A stretch of DNA of 64,000 bases from Gnetum montanum (GCA_015680685.1 MNCI01033523.1:126001-190000), one strand, 5' to 3'. Positions 12,165 through 23,640 are shown, counted from the first letter of the stretch. The notes: generated from the letters alone by a model not told the origin. Program-made: numbers and translations.

Positions 12165-12500
12165 TTGAGGTACGTAATATTCCTGGCATTATGACTTAAA
12201 ACTGATACTATAGAATAATCCTGGCATCATGACTTGAAAATAATACCATAGAATAGTCTTGACATCATGACTTAAATCTGATACCATAGAATAGTCCTAG
12301 CATCATGAATTAAAACTAATACCATAGAATAGTCCTAGCATCATTACCTAAAACTGATACTATAGAATAGTCCTGGCATCATGACTTAAAACTAATACCA
12401 CAGAATATTCTTGGCATCATGACATAAAACTAATACCATAGAATAGTCCTGGTTTCATGACTTGAAATTGGCACCATAGAATGTCTTGGAGTCATGACAA
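12165..12500 (+). repeat. 38-bp tandem repeat after integrase
   Basis: Eight to nine units of 38 bp with the consensus core ccatagaatagtcctggcat; starts at 12246, 12284 and 12322 give the period. Each unit contains catgacttaaaact, related to the 27-bp and 31-bp repeats at 2197 and 8490. From 12500 to about 12740 more degenerate units (ataaactacca, actataaact) continue. The array sits where Tat elements often carry tandem repeats. Confidence 0.85.
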
Positions 12501-12684
12501 TAAATCAACACCATAGAGCTCTATGTGGCATGACAATAAACTACCACATTTGTCTACTGTGACATAAAACTAGCATGTAGAGTCCACTAAGACTATAAAC
12601 TGGTTTGTCCTTTCACAGTCCTCTATGACTATAAACTAGCAATGCATCATCCACTACAATGCTAAACTAGCGCCATCCAAAGGG

Positions 12685-13119
12685 TTATGACGTAAAACTA
12701 ATCCACAATAGTCTGCTAAGACTATAAACTAACAACATCATCAACGACCAGGAAAAACTTAAAAATATGTGTTGCTGCAATTGGTTGTTCATGTTCATGT
12801 TCCAAAAAGACTTGTTGCATAATGTCTCATGGACCTTAATGAAGTTGATGCTATTCATGATTCTATGTGCTTTGAAATTGCACACAATGGATCCATCTCC
12901 ATGTTTAAAGTGCTTAGTTAACCAATTCATTTGTGTTTCTCTTGTCTTCTTGGAGTTGTGTTTGTAGGATGACATGCCTGAGGTGTTCATGCATAGATGC
13001 ACTTTGTCATAACAACAAGGTATCACATTTTTCTTGAGATACATAACTAGGTTAATCAATCCATTCATAAGTACATTTCCAAGTCCTGATACATCCCCTA
13101 TTTCTCCATCATGTACCAA
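12685..13119 (-). other. Uninterrupted 144-codon antisense frame, unrecognised
   Basis: An open frame of 144 codons on the - strand lies between integrase and the PPT, the usual place for antisense ORFs in Tat elements. The product would be rich in Met, Asn, Lys and His with a hydrophobic end. I recognise no domain and see no splice partner. In DNA this rich in stops an intact frame of this length is notable, but it could be chance. Confidence 0.25.
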
Positions 13120-13919
13120 TTATCCTATTCAATTACACCCTTGGATACATTCCACTCAGCTCAAAACTCTTGATACACTGTTGCACACTATGACTCTCTA
13201 AGCAGTTGCAATGCAAAACACGGTACGTAGTACATGATGCAAAATGCAAGTTCTCAATCATGAGCATAGCACAAAATGCAAGCTCTCTCAAAAAGACCAA
13301 AAAAAGGAAAAAAATAAAAGAAAAACAAAAAGAAAGCAAAAAAAAAAGAAATTGAGAAAACAAAACAAAAGAAAAAGAAAAAAAGGTCAAAGAGAAAAAT
13401 GCATGGAAAATGTCTTCATGACCCCATTGACATCATAAACAAAAGACTCTTGGCTATTCTCATTCAAGCCCTAGGTGAAAAGGTAATTATCTTGAAAAAT
13501 AGTTACACTCATGTCTCAAAGAGCCCATGTTGTGCATCATCATGTGGTTTTGGCTATTTACAATGGGCCCCGTAAACAACCCATAAGAGTCTCGTTTCTC
13601 TAAAGAATGCACCTCCTATGTCTTGGCTCTGAGTTTGCTGAACATTGGCTTTTGAAAAGGATCAAGGAAGTAGCTCATTCATGTGAAAGCATTCCCCTCC
13701 CACAATCTTGGTAGCAATCATAACCCTTGATCAACTCTTGACTTCTCCTAGTTACAACCAATCCCTTGCATCTTAAACCACATTCCCTTGATCCCATATA
13801 CTTTTGAAAATGGTGCGATGACACCCAGCCAAGGGCCGACGGTTAATGTTTGATGCTTTGTTGTTCATGGTGTTTTGTGCTTCTTTGTCAATGCCTCTCA
13901 GGTGGATTCCTCTAGACAT
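13120..13919. other. Tat 3' untranslated region with purine tract
   Basis: There is no coding frame here. Bases 13290-13400 are almost entirely A and G (polypurine on the + strand), including runs of seven to ten A. The remainder is ordinary AT-rich 3' region leading to the PPT at 13920. Confidence 0.5.
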
Positions 13920-13936
13920 CAACAAAGAGGGGCTAA
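13920..13936 (+). other. Polypurine tract of Tat copy 1
   Basis: The sequence caacaaagaggggctaa lies directly before the LTR start TGAAACACC. Copy 2 has caacaaagaggtgccat in the same position before the same LTR start. The shared upstream block (ctttgtcaatgcctct / ctttgtcagtgcctct) supports homology. Confidence 0.75.
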
Positions 13937-15612
13937 TGAAACACCATTAATTTTGGCCTAGCACTTTAAAATGAGAATGACTCAAAATTTGACTAAGGTA
14001 GAAAGCTCACACCCAGCTTGCTCAAGCTAGCTTGCTCACGTTGTCAAGCGAGCTTGCCCTCAGCATGAGAAACTCCAACAACTTTAAAATCAAGTCAAAA
14101 TAGTCCAAATCTAAAGGTGCAAGCTATCCTCAAGAGCCACTGATGTCCACTCCAAGTTTCATCATTTGGGAGTTCAAATTTTAGATCAAATGATGTAGAT
14201 TTTTCACACTCATGTTGTAGGTCATGCTATGACATGAGTCCAATGTGACTAACTTTTGGAGCCTCAAAACTGAGTCAAAATGACTTGATTTCAAGGGTGC
14301 AATTCATCCTTAGGGTTCACCATTGATAAATATGGGTCAAAAGCCTCCAGAATGTCAAATTTTTGGTCCAAAATTGAGAGTTTTCAGAAGTTTTCTTGAA
14401 GTCACACTACAGGTCACACTGTAGTGTGAGTCCAGCGTGACCTACCAAAAGTGGCTCTGAACAAGGTACATTCAAGCTCAAATTTAGATTTCATTCAATC
14501 TCAAATTCAGATTTTAGATCACTCTCAAGGTTAGATATGTTCAAGGAAATAGTTGCATTCAAGGAATAGGCTTCAAAAATGAAAATGTGGTGTCAAATGT
14601 TTTATTTTGTTTCACTCAGGATGAGGTCATGCTGAGGACACTCCCAGCATGATTGCCCAGCGTGAATGTCTACTGGACGCCCAGCATGACTACCTAGCAT
14701 GAATGTCTACTAGATGCCCAACATGAGTGCAAGTAGACACACCTCAAAAGTCATAGAAACACCTGAATCGGTATCTCGTAGCAGTCAAAATGGTCAAATC
14801 AAAGATCCAGAAGTCTCAAGTGAGTTAGGACAAATTTCTTTTGTTGTGAATTAATCGTTTCATTGTAAATCTTCATTTGTGGGCTTGTTAGGCCCTCACA
14901 ATCTAAATTGTATGTATTCCCATGGGCTTGAGTGACCCTCGCATTGTAAGATACGGTGAATCTGGTTAAGAACGTAGCTTGTCCACACATGTCCAACTCA
15001 CACATAGTTTTCCATTGGACACATGTTACTAGATCTATTTTCCTCTCATCTCCCAACTGTTGATTCCATTCTTGAATTATGTGCCTGAGCCTGACCCAGT
15101 CCTATAAATACCCTATCGATTCACATAAATGGGGTTGGCAATTTTTGAGTTAAACGAGGGACAATTTTTGAGTTAAACAGCTTGAAAAAATCAGACCATC
15201 GATCCTTGGGCACTTGGCACACTCTAACTTCTAGCATCCAAACACTTCCGAAACACATCACATCACATCCCCCTAGGGCTTGGCACTTGACTTGACATTT
15301 GTAGCTACGCATTGACCAGTGTACATCTTTTCTATGCAATACAATACAACTCATTTTGCCAACCATTATTTTCTGTTTACTCTATTTTACATTCAGTTTA
15401 TGTTCTGTTTACAATACCAGTTTTCTACATGCATTTCTATTTACATTTCATACGTGTTGTTTACATTTTAAAAAATTAGTTACGATAACTCCAACACAAG
15501 CTATAGTTTACCCTCGGGGAAGTCCTTGGTTGATTTGCATGCAGACCATCCCAGGCACTCTGCCTTCGTTTATTTTTTCAACTTGCCCTTGAGGTGAAGG
15601 CAGGGTTAACTG
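13937..15612 (+). mobile_element. 3' LTR of Tat copy 1
   Basis: The LTR starts TGAAACACC, as in copy 2 (19036) and copy 3 (51348, TGAAAGACC). A TATA box, TATAAATA, is at 15103-15110. U3 carries repeated agcatgac/agcgtgac words (14430-14720). The end is placed where similarity to the copy 3 LTR stops (both share aagtccttggttgat, at 15520-15534 here). RT of the next Tat copy begins about 60 bp later. Confidence 0.75.
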
Positions 15613-15679
15613 TGTTTTCCTGATGATCTTTCAATGTTTGTTTTTCTTCAAGCCTTACACCAATGATTTAGGTTAGTAA

Positions 15680-16500
15680 AAAGCCTAGACCCATGTTTAG
15701 TCTAGCACAACATCATACTAGATCCTAGCATTAGACCAATTAAGCAAAAAATGTGCAAAATTAGAGCTAATTTGGCCTTGGTAATTTATGATGAGATCTC
15801 AAAGCTGTATCAAGCTAGTTTTATTAAGACTATTGACTATGCAGAATGAATGTTCAACATAGTGGTAGTCCCTAAGAAAAATGGAAGTATCTATATTTGC
15901 ATTGATTTTTAAGAACTAAATAAAGAAACTATCAAGGATGACTTCCCTTTACCTAGTATTGATTAACTTATCGATACTACAACTAGACATGCCTTATTGG
16001 CCTTTATGGATGGATTCTTGGGATATAAACAAATTAGTATCAACCTAGAGGACCAAGTTAGCATGACCTTTATGACCCCATGGGATATCGTTTGCTATAC
16101 TATGATGCCATTTGACCTTAAAAATGCCAAGGTGTCCTATTAATGAGCCATAACCTATATATTCAATGATTACATGCTAGGTTTACCTAATGATTATGTA
16201 GATGACATCATCATTAAATCCACAATGGTCAATGACCATGCTAATTCCCTAGACCTTGTGCTTAAATGATACCTCAAGTACAAGCTTAGGCTTAATCTTA
16301 AGAAGTGTGTCTCTAGTTTCAAGACTAGAAAGATGCTTATCTTTGTGATCTCTAAAGTAGGGAGACATGTAAATCCTGATAAGGTTAAGGCCATATCCAA
16401 ATTAGTAGTGCCTACCAGCCTTAAGGAGCTTTGGGAATTACAAGGCATATTATAGTTTATTCGTAGGTTTATTTCTAGGATTACAGATAAGTTATAGCCC
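15680..16500 (+). pseudogene. pol: Tat copy 2 reverse transcriptase (broken)
   Basis: Same blocks as copy 1: KLYQASFIK at about 15811, VVPKKNGS at 15869, ICIDF at 15893, FMDGFLGYKQI at about 16003, and the catalytic YVDD at 16195-16206, intact. Stops replace Trp, Arg or Gln codons at several points (for example 15847 and 15911). The connection (VNPDKVKAISK, LQGIL) is at 16372-16460. It was the polymerase of the element and is now non-coding. Confidence 0.8.
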
Positions 16501-17440
16501 ATGTAGCACTTGCTTAAGAAAGGGGTTCACTATGAGTGGACAACTCAATGCTAAGAGTCCTTTGAAAACTTGAGGCAAGATTTGATAGAACTATTGATAG
16601 TCCATCCTCTACAAAAGTGTAAACCATTTTACATTTATCTTACCATTTCTAGTACATCCATCACCTCTCTACTTTGTCTAAAACATGATGATCTAGCAAA
16701 AATGCTTGTATACTACCTTAGCCATGTGGTAGTTACCCATGATGCTCAATACACTGAAGTGGAGAAGTATTTTCTACCACTAGTCTTCTCATTGAAGAAG
16801 TAGAGATAGTACCTCTTTAGAAGCCAAGTCAATGTCATTTAATAAGATAACATACATAGATCCATAGTGATCAAAATTTACAAAAGTAGCCGTATAGCCT
16901 AATGGAAATCCATAACCATGGAATTTGACCTTCATTAAATCTCTCAATCCTTAAGAAAAGTTCAAGCTATAGTCAGATAACTCACAATTTCACCTATTGA
17001 TGATCAAGCAACCATAGATCCTAAATTCCATGATGAGAATATTTACATTGTTAGCCAAGTGATTGAGGGTTATGAGGTGGTCATGCACTTTGATGAAGCT
17101 TCAAATACCCATGGGACCAGTGCTACTACCATCATAACATTCCCATATGGTGAAATCCGATCCTTCACCTATTGTTTTTAGTTCTCATGTACGAACAACA
17201 TATTGAAGTATGAGGGTTTGATTAGAGGGATGATGGTAGCTAGTAAACTAGGAATTAGATTCTTAATGATTAAAGGTGATTCATAGCTAGTGGTCAACCA
17301 AGTAACTAAAGTATCTACATGTAAGGCCAAACACTTACAACCTTATTGTAACCTAGGGAACCAATTGTTACAATAATTTATAGATGTTGATATCCAACAC
17401 ATATCCTAAAACAAGAATGCTATAGCCGATGTGATTGCAA
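16500..17440 (+). pseudogene. pol: Tat copy 2 RNase H and archaeal-type RNase H (broken)
   Basis: The first RNase H spans about 16560-16830 (PFYIYLTIS, YYLSHVV, and VEKYFLPLVFSLKK before a stop at 16801). The second RNase H is at 17080-17300, with MHFDEAS in place of the usual YFDGAS, a CTNNILKYEGLIRG block and a GDS-stop-L block as in copy 1. Both carry stops. The double RNase H confirms the Tat lineage. Confidence 0.75.
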
Positions 17441-17649
17441 CATTAGCCGTTAATGTGACACCAAATGTGTTTAGTAAGTTGTCCACCTTATCTATGAACT
17501 ATACTATTCCATCACATAGAACACTAAGGATATCTTTGTGGCTATTTTTCATACTAATCCTACCAAGCAGTGGTATGATGGTATCAAATTTTACCTTATG
17601 CATGGTGAATCCTTTCAAGGCCTAACTAATACTAAAAATGATACTATAT

Positions 17650-18835
17650 GCAAGCGATCAAAGTAGTATGTCATCATGGGTGATAACACATTATGTCAAT
17701 GATCCTATGGTGGCATACTCCTAAAGTGCTAAGGTAAAACTAAAGCTAGAATAGTCCTAGAGGAGGTTCACAATGGTGCTTTTAGAGGACATATACAACC
17801 TAGAGCCATGGCTTATAAAATTAGCTGATTAGGCTACTATTGACCCTATATGGAAAATGACTACCTACAAAAAATTAAGTGGAGAAACACATGCCAACAA
17901 TATGGCAACCTTATACATGTATCACCAACTAAGTTGCATACCACTCAAATAACATGGTTGTTTCAACAATGGAGGTTGGATATCATTGGATCCATAACCC
18001 CTAAGTCTTCTATAGGACATAGCTTCATCATCATTGCAATCGAATACTTCACAAAGTGGGTTGAAGCTATTTTCCTAATAAAGACTACATCCAAGCAAGT
18101 TTGCAAATTCATCCTAGATAACATTGTAGCCCATTTTGGCATACCCATGACCATAGTTATAGACAATAAATCACATTTAGTATTCATGAAATGAAATATT
18201 TTTGTCACAACCTAGCTATTAAGCATTCTTTATCATCTCCTTATTACCCTCAAGCTAATGGACAAGAAAAAGTAAGTAGTAAGGCCATCATTAACTTACT
18301 CAAAATGAGGCTCAATGATAGCAAATGCAACTAGCATGAGCAAATTTTCCATGCACTATGGCCATACAATACAACCTATCACATAGTAATTGGTATAAGC
18401 CCTTATAGCTTGGTTTATGGTTCTAAAGCTATTTTACCACTTGAATTGTAGGTCCCATCACTCTAAGTAGCTTTGACGTACTTCATCAATGATGAGCAAA
18501 GTAAGGAGTTGCAAATAGAAGTCTTGGACTCAATGGAGGAGTAACATATCCAAGTCCTTACTCACATTGACCACTATCAAGAAAGATAGAAGAGGCAACA
18601 TCACCATAACTTGATCATGTGCAAGATTAAAGAAGGTGACTTGGTCCTCGAAGCTATCTATGAGCATGGAGACAAATTGTCAGACAACTAAGAAGGATCC
18701 TTCCTTATCACCAGAGCCTATGAAAATCGTGGATTCAGAATAACTAACACGGATGAAAATAAGCTGGCAAATTCAGTCAATCATTCCTATCTAAATCCAT
18801 ACTACATGTATTTGAAAATCATCAAAAAGTGAGCA
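17650..18835 (+). pseudogene. pol: Tat copy 2 integrase (broken)
   Basis: The zinc-binding region is at about 17790-17900. The core is at 17850-18194, with LDIIGSITPK (first Asp) and a VIDN block at 18150-18170 (second Asp, where copy 1 has VTDN). The region expected to hold the catalytic Glu, near 18260-18280, is frameshifted and reads through lysines. The C-terminal part with ENRGFRITN is at about 18724-18750. It was the integrase of copy 2 and is now broken by stops. Confidence 0.75.
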
Positions 18836-19018
18836 TGCTTTCAATGGTCTTCTATGTTCTTAAATTGGCAACAGATCCTACCATGGTCCACCACGGCCTT
18901 AAACTAGCAACTTTGGTAACTTGGATAGCCTAATTTTCTTGTATGCATTGTAGCATTATAATATGTAGTGATGTTTTATATTCTTTGTCAGTGCCTCTTG
19001 GGTCAATCCTCCAGACAC

Positions 19019-19035
19019 CAACAAAGAGGTGCCAT
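19019..19035 (+). other. Polypurine tract of Tat copy 2
   Basis: caacaaagaggtgccat directly precedes the LTR start TGAAACACC. This is the same arrangement as in copy 1 at 13920. Confidence 0.7.
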
Positions 19036-20430
19036 TGAAACACCACAAAACTTTGCATGTTATAGCCAATTTTCATCATGTAACTTCTACTACATGAAAC
19101 CTAAAGTAAAATTTCATTGTAAATGCGAATATTATAACCCACAATGGCCAATTTCACATACTTTATAATTTTGGGGCTGAAAATTCCTCAAATGTAATCC
19201 AAGCCTCATTTCCCAAGTGAAAAATGTCACCAAGTGTCTATACTCGGGCTTGTGGGGTCAAATTGCCTTTTGGAATGCCAAAAAAGTTAATTTGATGGTT
19301 TTTATTTGGGGGGGGGGGGGGGGGGGGGGGGCATGCATGCGGGGTATACACTTTTCTACTCTGAAAACACATGCAAGGGGTAAATCTCACCTGCCCCCAA
19401 TGTGGAAGGATGGGGGTTTTGGAAACTTTCTCCCTTAAGTGTTGACACTACATGCACAACCTAGAGACCTTCATCCCTTAGCATGAAAATTTCCCCTAGC
19501 ATGGAGTCTTCACCCCTAACATTGAAGATTACATCCCCCAACATGGAAGCAAAAAAACCCAAAATTCATCACTTCATGCACTCCAACATTAACCAACTAC
19601 TTCAATAAGCATGGTGAAGAGCTCAGCATGGAAGATTCACCTCTAACGTTGAAATTATGCTTTCGTGAGTATTTATAGTAAAGAGAATGACCATTGGGGG
19701 AAGGTAATTACTATATATGGTAACCCCTCAAATTTTTTCACCCATCTCACCTAAATTTGGCAATTATTTTTTAGCAATTTGGCAGCCATTTTGTAGCCAA
19801 ATCACAACCATTTTACAGCCCCGTTCATGGCCCAATACCTATAAAAACTAGCCTCAAACACCATATAGATTCAGAAAATTTTTTAATGATTCAACACTTT
19901 GGCAATTACACATACTTTGGTAGTGGAGAAATTTTCAATAGGTTCTAATTTTTGGTACTTAAATACATTAATCATAGACATGTTTTTTCAAGTGATAATT
20001 CCAACTTGGGGAATTTTCAAGCACTCAAGAGCTCTTGCAATCTCCCATGTTTGCATTCTCTTGAACCCTAGTGTGGAAGAATGATCATCTTGATATTTGA
20101 GGATTTTTGGTGTTAAAACTACCCTTCCAGGATTTCCAAACCCCCATGTAAGGTAATCTAGCATCTAAATTTTCCACTTTTCTCATCTCCCAATAGTAGC
20201 CAATGTTGCAAATCTGAGATTGCAACACCAAAGGTTCAATAGCATTGGGAATGGGAGGACATCCAGATTGTGAAATTAAAAGCATCAACTTCAATGAACC
20301 TTGAACATCCACCCAACTGAAACCCCCTACTACCCATTTAGGCACAATTTGTACACATTTCTCTAACTTATTCTTTTATTTTTCTTAATAAAGTCTTAAG
20401 TTTTGGATTTTGTGTGCAAGATATATTTGT
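19036..20430 (+). mobile_element. 3' LTR of Tat copy 2
   Basis: Begins TGAAACACC. The stretch 19101-19250 (taaaatttcattgtaaatg, then caagtgaaaaatgtcacc) is matched in the copy 3 LTR at 51401-51535. A TATA-like TATAAAAA is at 19840-19847. A run of 24 G lies at 19308-19331. Similarity to the copy 3 LTR continues to about 20400 (caatttgtac, then ttctttta-tttttc). The true end seems lost at the junction with the next LTR. Confidence 0.7.
19308..19331 (+). repeat. Run of 24 G
   Basis: An unbroken homopolymer of 24 G in the U3 part of the copy 2 LTR, followed by catgcatgcgggg. The length may be wrong because such runs sequence poorly. It could form G-quadruplex structures. Confidence 0.85.
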
Positions 20431-20832
20431 TTATTTCTATGCATTATTCAGAAATGTTATTGATTTTTGCATTCCAATGTAAACCTTACNCTGATAACAA
20501 CAATGTATGTGTGTTTGTACTATGTATTCTTGTGTTCTTACTTGTGAGTTGAGATATCAATCTTGATTTGCAATATTCTTACTTGTATTCAGTTGTACCT
20601 TACATTAAGGAAAATTATTATATGATTGTAGGATCTTATGCTTTGCAATATCATTTAAGTGTTTTTGAATGGTTGATGGATGTTTTGAGTTGTAAAACCA
20701 TATTATAATCTTCATACATTAATGGACGATTCCTAGTTTTCTTTTTACTAGCATATTAATTATGTTTTATAATATCTATATTTAGTGGAAAATTAAAGGT
20801 TAAATCATATTAATTGAACCTACTCCAGCGTA
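20430..20832 (+). mobile_element. 5' LTR remnant of the chromovirus-like element
   Basis: The last part matches the 3' LTR at 42300-42708 (for example catacattaatgga against cttacattaattga, then ctagcatattaatta). The first part of the LTR is not found; it may be cut at the join with the Tat LTR. Base 20490 is an N, so the junction itself may be an assembly join. Confidence 0.6.
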
Positions 20833-20835
20833 ATT

Positions 20836-20853
20836 CGTATCAAAGAGTTAGGT
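20836..20853 (+). other. Primer binding site, tRNA-iMet type (decayed)
   Basis: cgtatcaaagagttaggt, just downstream of the 5' LTR, resembles the common plant PBS TGGTATCAGAGCxxxGGT that pairs with initiator tRNA-Met. Several positions have changed. Confidence 0.5.
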
Positions 20854-20899
20854 TGATTATTACTTAGAAATTTTAGTTGTGAATTTTTATTAATTTCAA

Positions 20900-22080
20900 A
20901 TGATGTCTAAGAAGATACAAGTTCAAGTTGAAAAATGATACATGAAAAGCATGGAATCTACCTTTCAAATGATGGTTACTCAGATGGAAAAGATTAATGC
21001 TAGGATAGATATGAATATTGATCCTAGTCATATTCAAACATGTGAAGCTAATGAGCACTTATGTTTGAATAAGGAAGAGGGTTCATAGTTAGAATAAGGG
21101 AATGATGATAAAGGACATTCTAGTTATGGGAGTGTTGAAATTCATTAGCTAAGGATATCCATAAAATGGAATCAAATGTTTCAAATCAAAGTTTTGAGAG
21201 CTCCATCAGTGATCACTACTTCTTCTCATGAGAAGATTGATGAGGAAGATGAAGCAAGGCTTGCTACAATATTCAAAAATGTTGTTAGACTGCTATACAT
21301 AAAACTAAACTCCTTCAATGATATAGATGGTACCAATATTTTCTCATGCTAGCTAAATATACAAGCCAACTACTTTGAGTTATAAGATGTACAAAACCAA
21401 TTAAGGATACTAATTGCTGAATTTAGATTAGAAGATATGGCTTGTACTTGGTGGAAGAAGGAATCTTAAGGCTGTCAAAAAAAAAATCAACCCATCAGAG
21501 ACTAGCATCTAATGAAATGTAGGTTCAAAAGAAAATTTTAATATCAATATCAAAAGCAAAAAATGGTCATGAAGTTGAAATTCCAATCATAAGATGACAA
21601 ATATGTAAAAGAGTTTTATATTGAATTTTGTGAACTAATCCATCAAGCTAAGGTAAATAGGGATAAATGTGAACATGCTTCATAGTAGGATTTTTCATTC
21701 TATTAGCCTCAAACTCTTGATGTGACTTATGATTTAGTACTCAAGGTAGAAAAGAGACTTAATAGATTTGGAAACAAGAGCAAACAAGCTTCAAAAGGGA
21801 AGGAGAAAGGATCCAAATCTAAGAAGGTGTCCTAGTCCAAATCTAAAGATAAATATGGCAACCAAAATAAGAATATAGATAAGAAGGATAAGAAGGATAA
21901 AGCTAAGAAGAAGATGAGAGAAAAGGATCAAGGTAGTAGCTAATCCAAGATTCAATGCTTCAAATGTGAAGATTGGAGACACAAGTAATGGGAATGTCCA
22001 CTTCTAAAGATAGCCAAGGGTAACTAGGTACAAACCATAAAAGAAAAGAAGATATTTAGACATGCTCTTTAGAGAAATAA
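20900..22080 (+). pseudogene. gag: Gypsy gag with CCHC zinc knuckle (broken)
   Basis: An ATG at 20900 opens the frame. A capsid region with TWWKKES at 21440-21460 and MKCRFKRKF at about 21510 matches the gypsy capsid pattern (W, then a basic stretch and an FxxxY block). A lysine-rich linker (21770-21930) leads to a zinc knuckle at 21956-21997: C-F-K-C, then H-K, a stop, and W-E-C (CX2CX4HX4C with one stop inside). There are many stops. Family Z sequence follows from about 22085. Confidence 0.75.
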
Positions 22081-22084
22081 TACT

Positions 22085-23640
22085 CATGCTTATTATGAAG
22101 CATCCAATGATGATTTATATGTCTACTATAAGCATTGGATCTAGGGAAGTATTTTGTGTACTCTTAATTTGTAGTCTAGCATGTTTGTTTGAGGTTATTG
22201 GTCCTTAGTGATGCATCCATACCTCTCATGTCATACCATAAAATTTCATGCCTTATTTCAATTCCTTTACAATCATTCCATTTTTATTTAAACATCTTGA
22301 GACCATTCTCACATGTTCCTTTGGGTTCTAGCTTGTTCTAGTAGGAAAGTAATTAGTCAAGGTAGATGAGTGTGGGTTGATTATCTTGCACCTATGCACC
22401 CTCTATATTAACATAGGGCTGCTAGTGCATCCTCTACCTAACCCTCCTTACCTATAGTATAACTCTAGGTAGCCATTAAAATATCAATGATCCTACATTG
22501 GTGTACAAGCACTAACAAGCCTTCTTTGTTCCCATGCAAAAACTATAAATACCCAAAGAGAGTTCTCATACAATAATAACTTTTACATAGTTATTTCTTG
22601 GGCTTGTAGAATCTAGATTATCTAAAGAGCTCTTCCTCCCTTGGAATTATTTATAGCTTTTGTGTGGAAACAGAGAGGATTTGTTAGTGCTTGTATGCAA
22701 TAATAAATTTTACATAGTTATTTCTTTGGCTTGTGGCCATTAAAATATTTATGATCCTACATTGGTATACAAGCACTACCAAATCCTCTCTATTCCCATG
22801 CAAAAACTATAAATACCCAAGGAGAGTTATCATACAATAATAAATTTTACAAAGTTATTTCTTGGGCTTGTAGCATGTAGATTATCTAAAGAGCTCTTCC
22901 TTGGGATTATTTATAGTTTTTATGTGGGAACAAAGATGTTCTGTTAGTGCTTGTATATAATAATAATTTTTACATAGTTATTTCTTAGGCTTGTAGCCAT
23001 TAAAATATCAATGATTCTACATTGGTATACAAGCACTAATAAACCCTCTATAGTTATTTCTTGGGCTTGTAGCCATTAAAATATCAATGATTCTACATTG
23101 GTATACAAGCACTAACAAACCCTCTCTAGTTATTTCTTGGGCTTGTAGCCATTAAAATATCAATTATTCTAGATTAGTATACAAGCACTAACAAACCCTC
23201 TCTATTCCCATGCAAAAACTATAAATACCCAAGGAGAGTTCTCCTATAATAATAACTTTTACATAGTTATTTCTTGGGCCTGTAGCATCTAGATTATCTA
23301 GAGAGCTCTTCCTCCCTTGGGTAACTAATTTTCTTTCCTAATTTTATTTGTTACAGTCATCACTTTTAGAAGTGCAATTAGGCACTATCATAGTGCTACC
23401 TAGTTTATATAGCCCAAAACCATTTTGTAAATGTGGCGTCTAGGATTTTTGTGGTGAATAAAGCTTATAATTTTTTTTTATTTTTACCATTGATGCCTTA
23501 AATTTCTAAAATATCAAAAACATTATAAAATCTTTAAAATATTTATTTAATTCTCATTTTTATAAGCTGTAGTGACTTGACATTGTCTAAAGAGGTCACA
23601 AGCTTAAAATATAATTTCAAGGATCCCACAACCTTTACAA
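22085..23640 (+). repeat. LTR-like repeat family Z, copy A1, with amplified promoter block
   Basis: This copy shares its left end with copies A2 and B (gaagcatccaatgatgattta here against gaagcattcaatggtaattta in B), then ggaagtattttg and ttctagtaggaaag. It ends in aataaagctta and an AT-rich tail (23455-23600) also seen in A2. Its middle is expanded: units starting gccattaaaatat occur at 22472, 22736, 22996, 23072 and 23148. TATAAATA boxes are at 22544, 22808 and 23220. It looks like a retrotransposon LTR, but I could not fix both ends or a target duplication. Confidence 0.6.

Larger units (their letters stand above)
1..15612 (+). mobile_element. Ty3/gypsy Tat-lineage retrotransposon, copy 1 (5' end outside window)
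   Basis: Read in order on the + strand: gag tail, protease, a long block with an antisense gene, RT, RNase H, a second RNase H, integrase, tandem repeats, polypurine tract and 3' LTR. The second RNase H before integrase, and a gag ending in a Tyr-His / His-Gly-Thr pattern, are known marks of the Tat lineage (Ogre, Grande, Retand relatives). The 5' LTR and most of gag lie before base 1. The copy is inactive, with stops and frameshifts in every domain. The right edge is set by similarity to the LTR at 51348-52292 and could be off by some tens of bases. Confidence 0.85.
15670..20430 (+). mobile_element. Ty3/gypsy Tat-lineage retrotransposon, copy 2 (5' truncated)
   Basis: Gag, protease and 5' LTR are missing. 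The copy begins in the linker just before RT and continues through RNase H, second RNase H, integrase, PPT and 3' LTR, all on the + strand. It lies head to tail behind copy 1. Its domains align block for block with copy 1 but are clearly diverged, so it is not a recent duplicate. The right edge is uncertain because the LTR of the next element and an N at 20490 follow. Confidence 0.8.

Noticed and set aside
13244-13438. Lys-rich 64-codon + strand frame
   Set aside because: It comes from the A/G-rich tract; low-complexity purine DNA gives Lys/Arg/Glu codons without meaning.
19217-19438. 73-codon frame with poly-Gly
   Set aside because: The Gly run is the 24-G homopolymer in an LTR; no coding evidence.
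22472-23330. CRISPR-like array
   Set aside because: The units are long, unequal and contain TATA boxes; there are no uniform spacers and the DNA is plant retroelement sequence.
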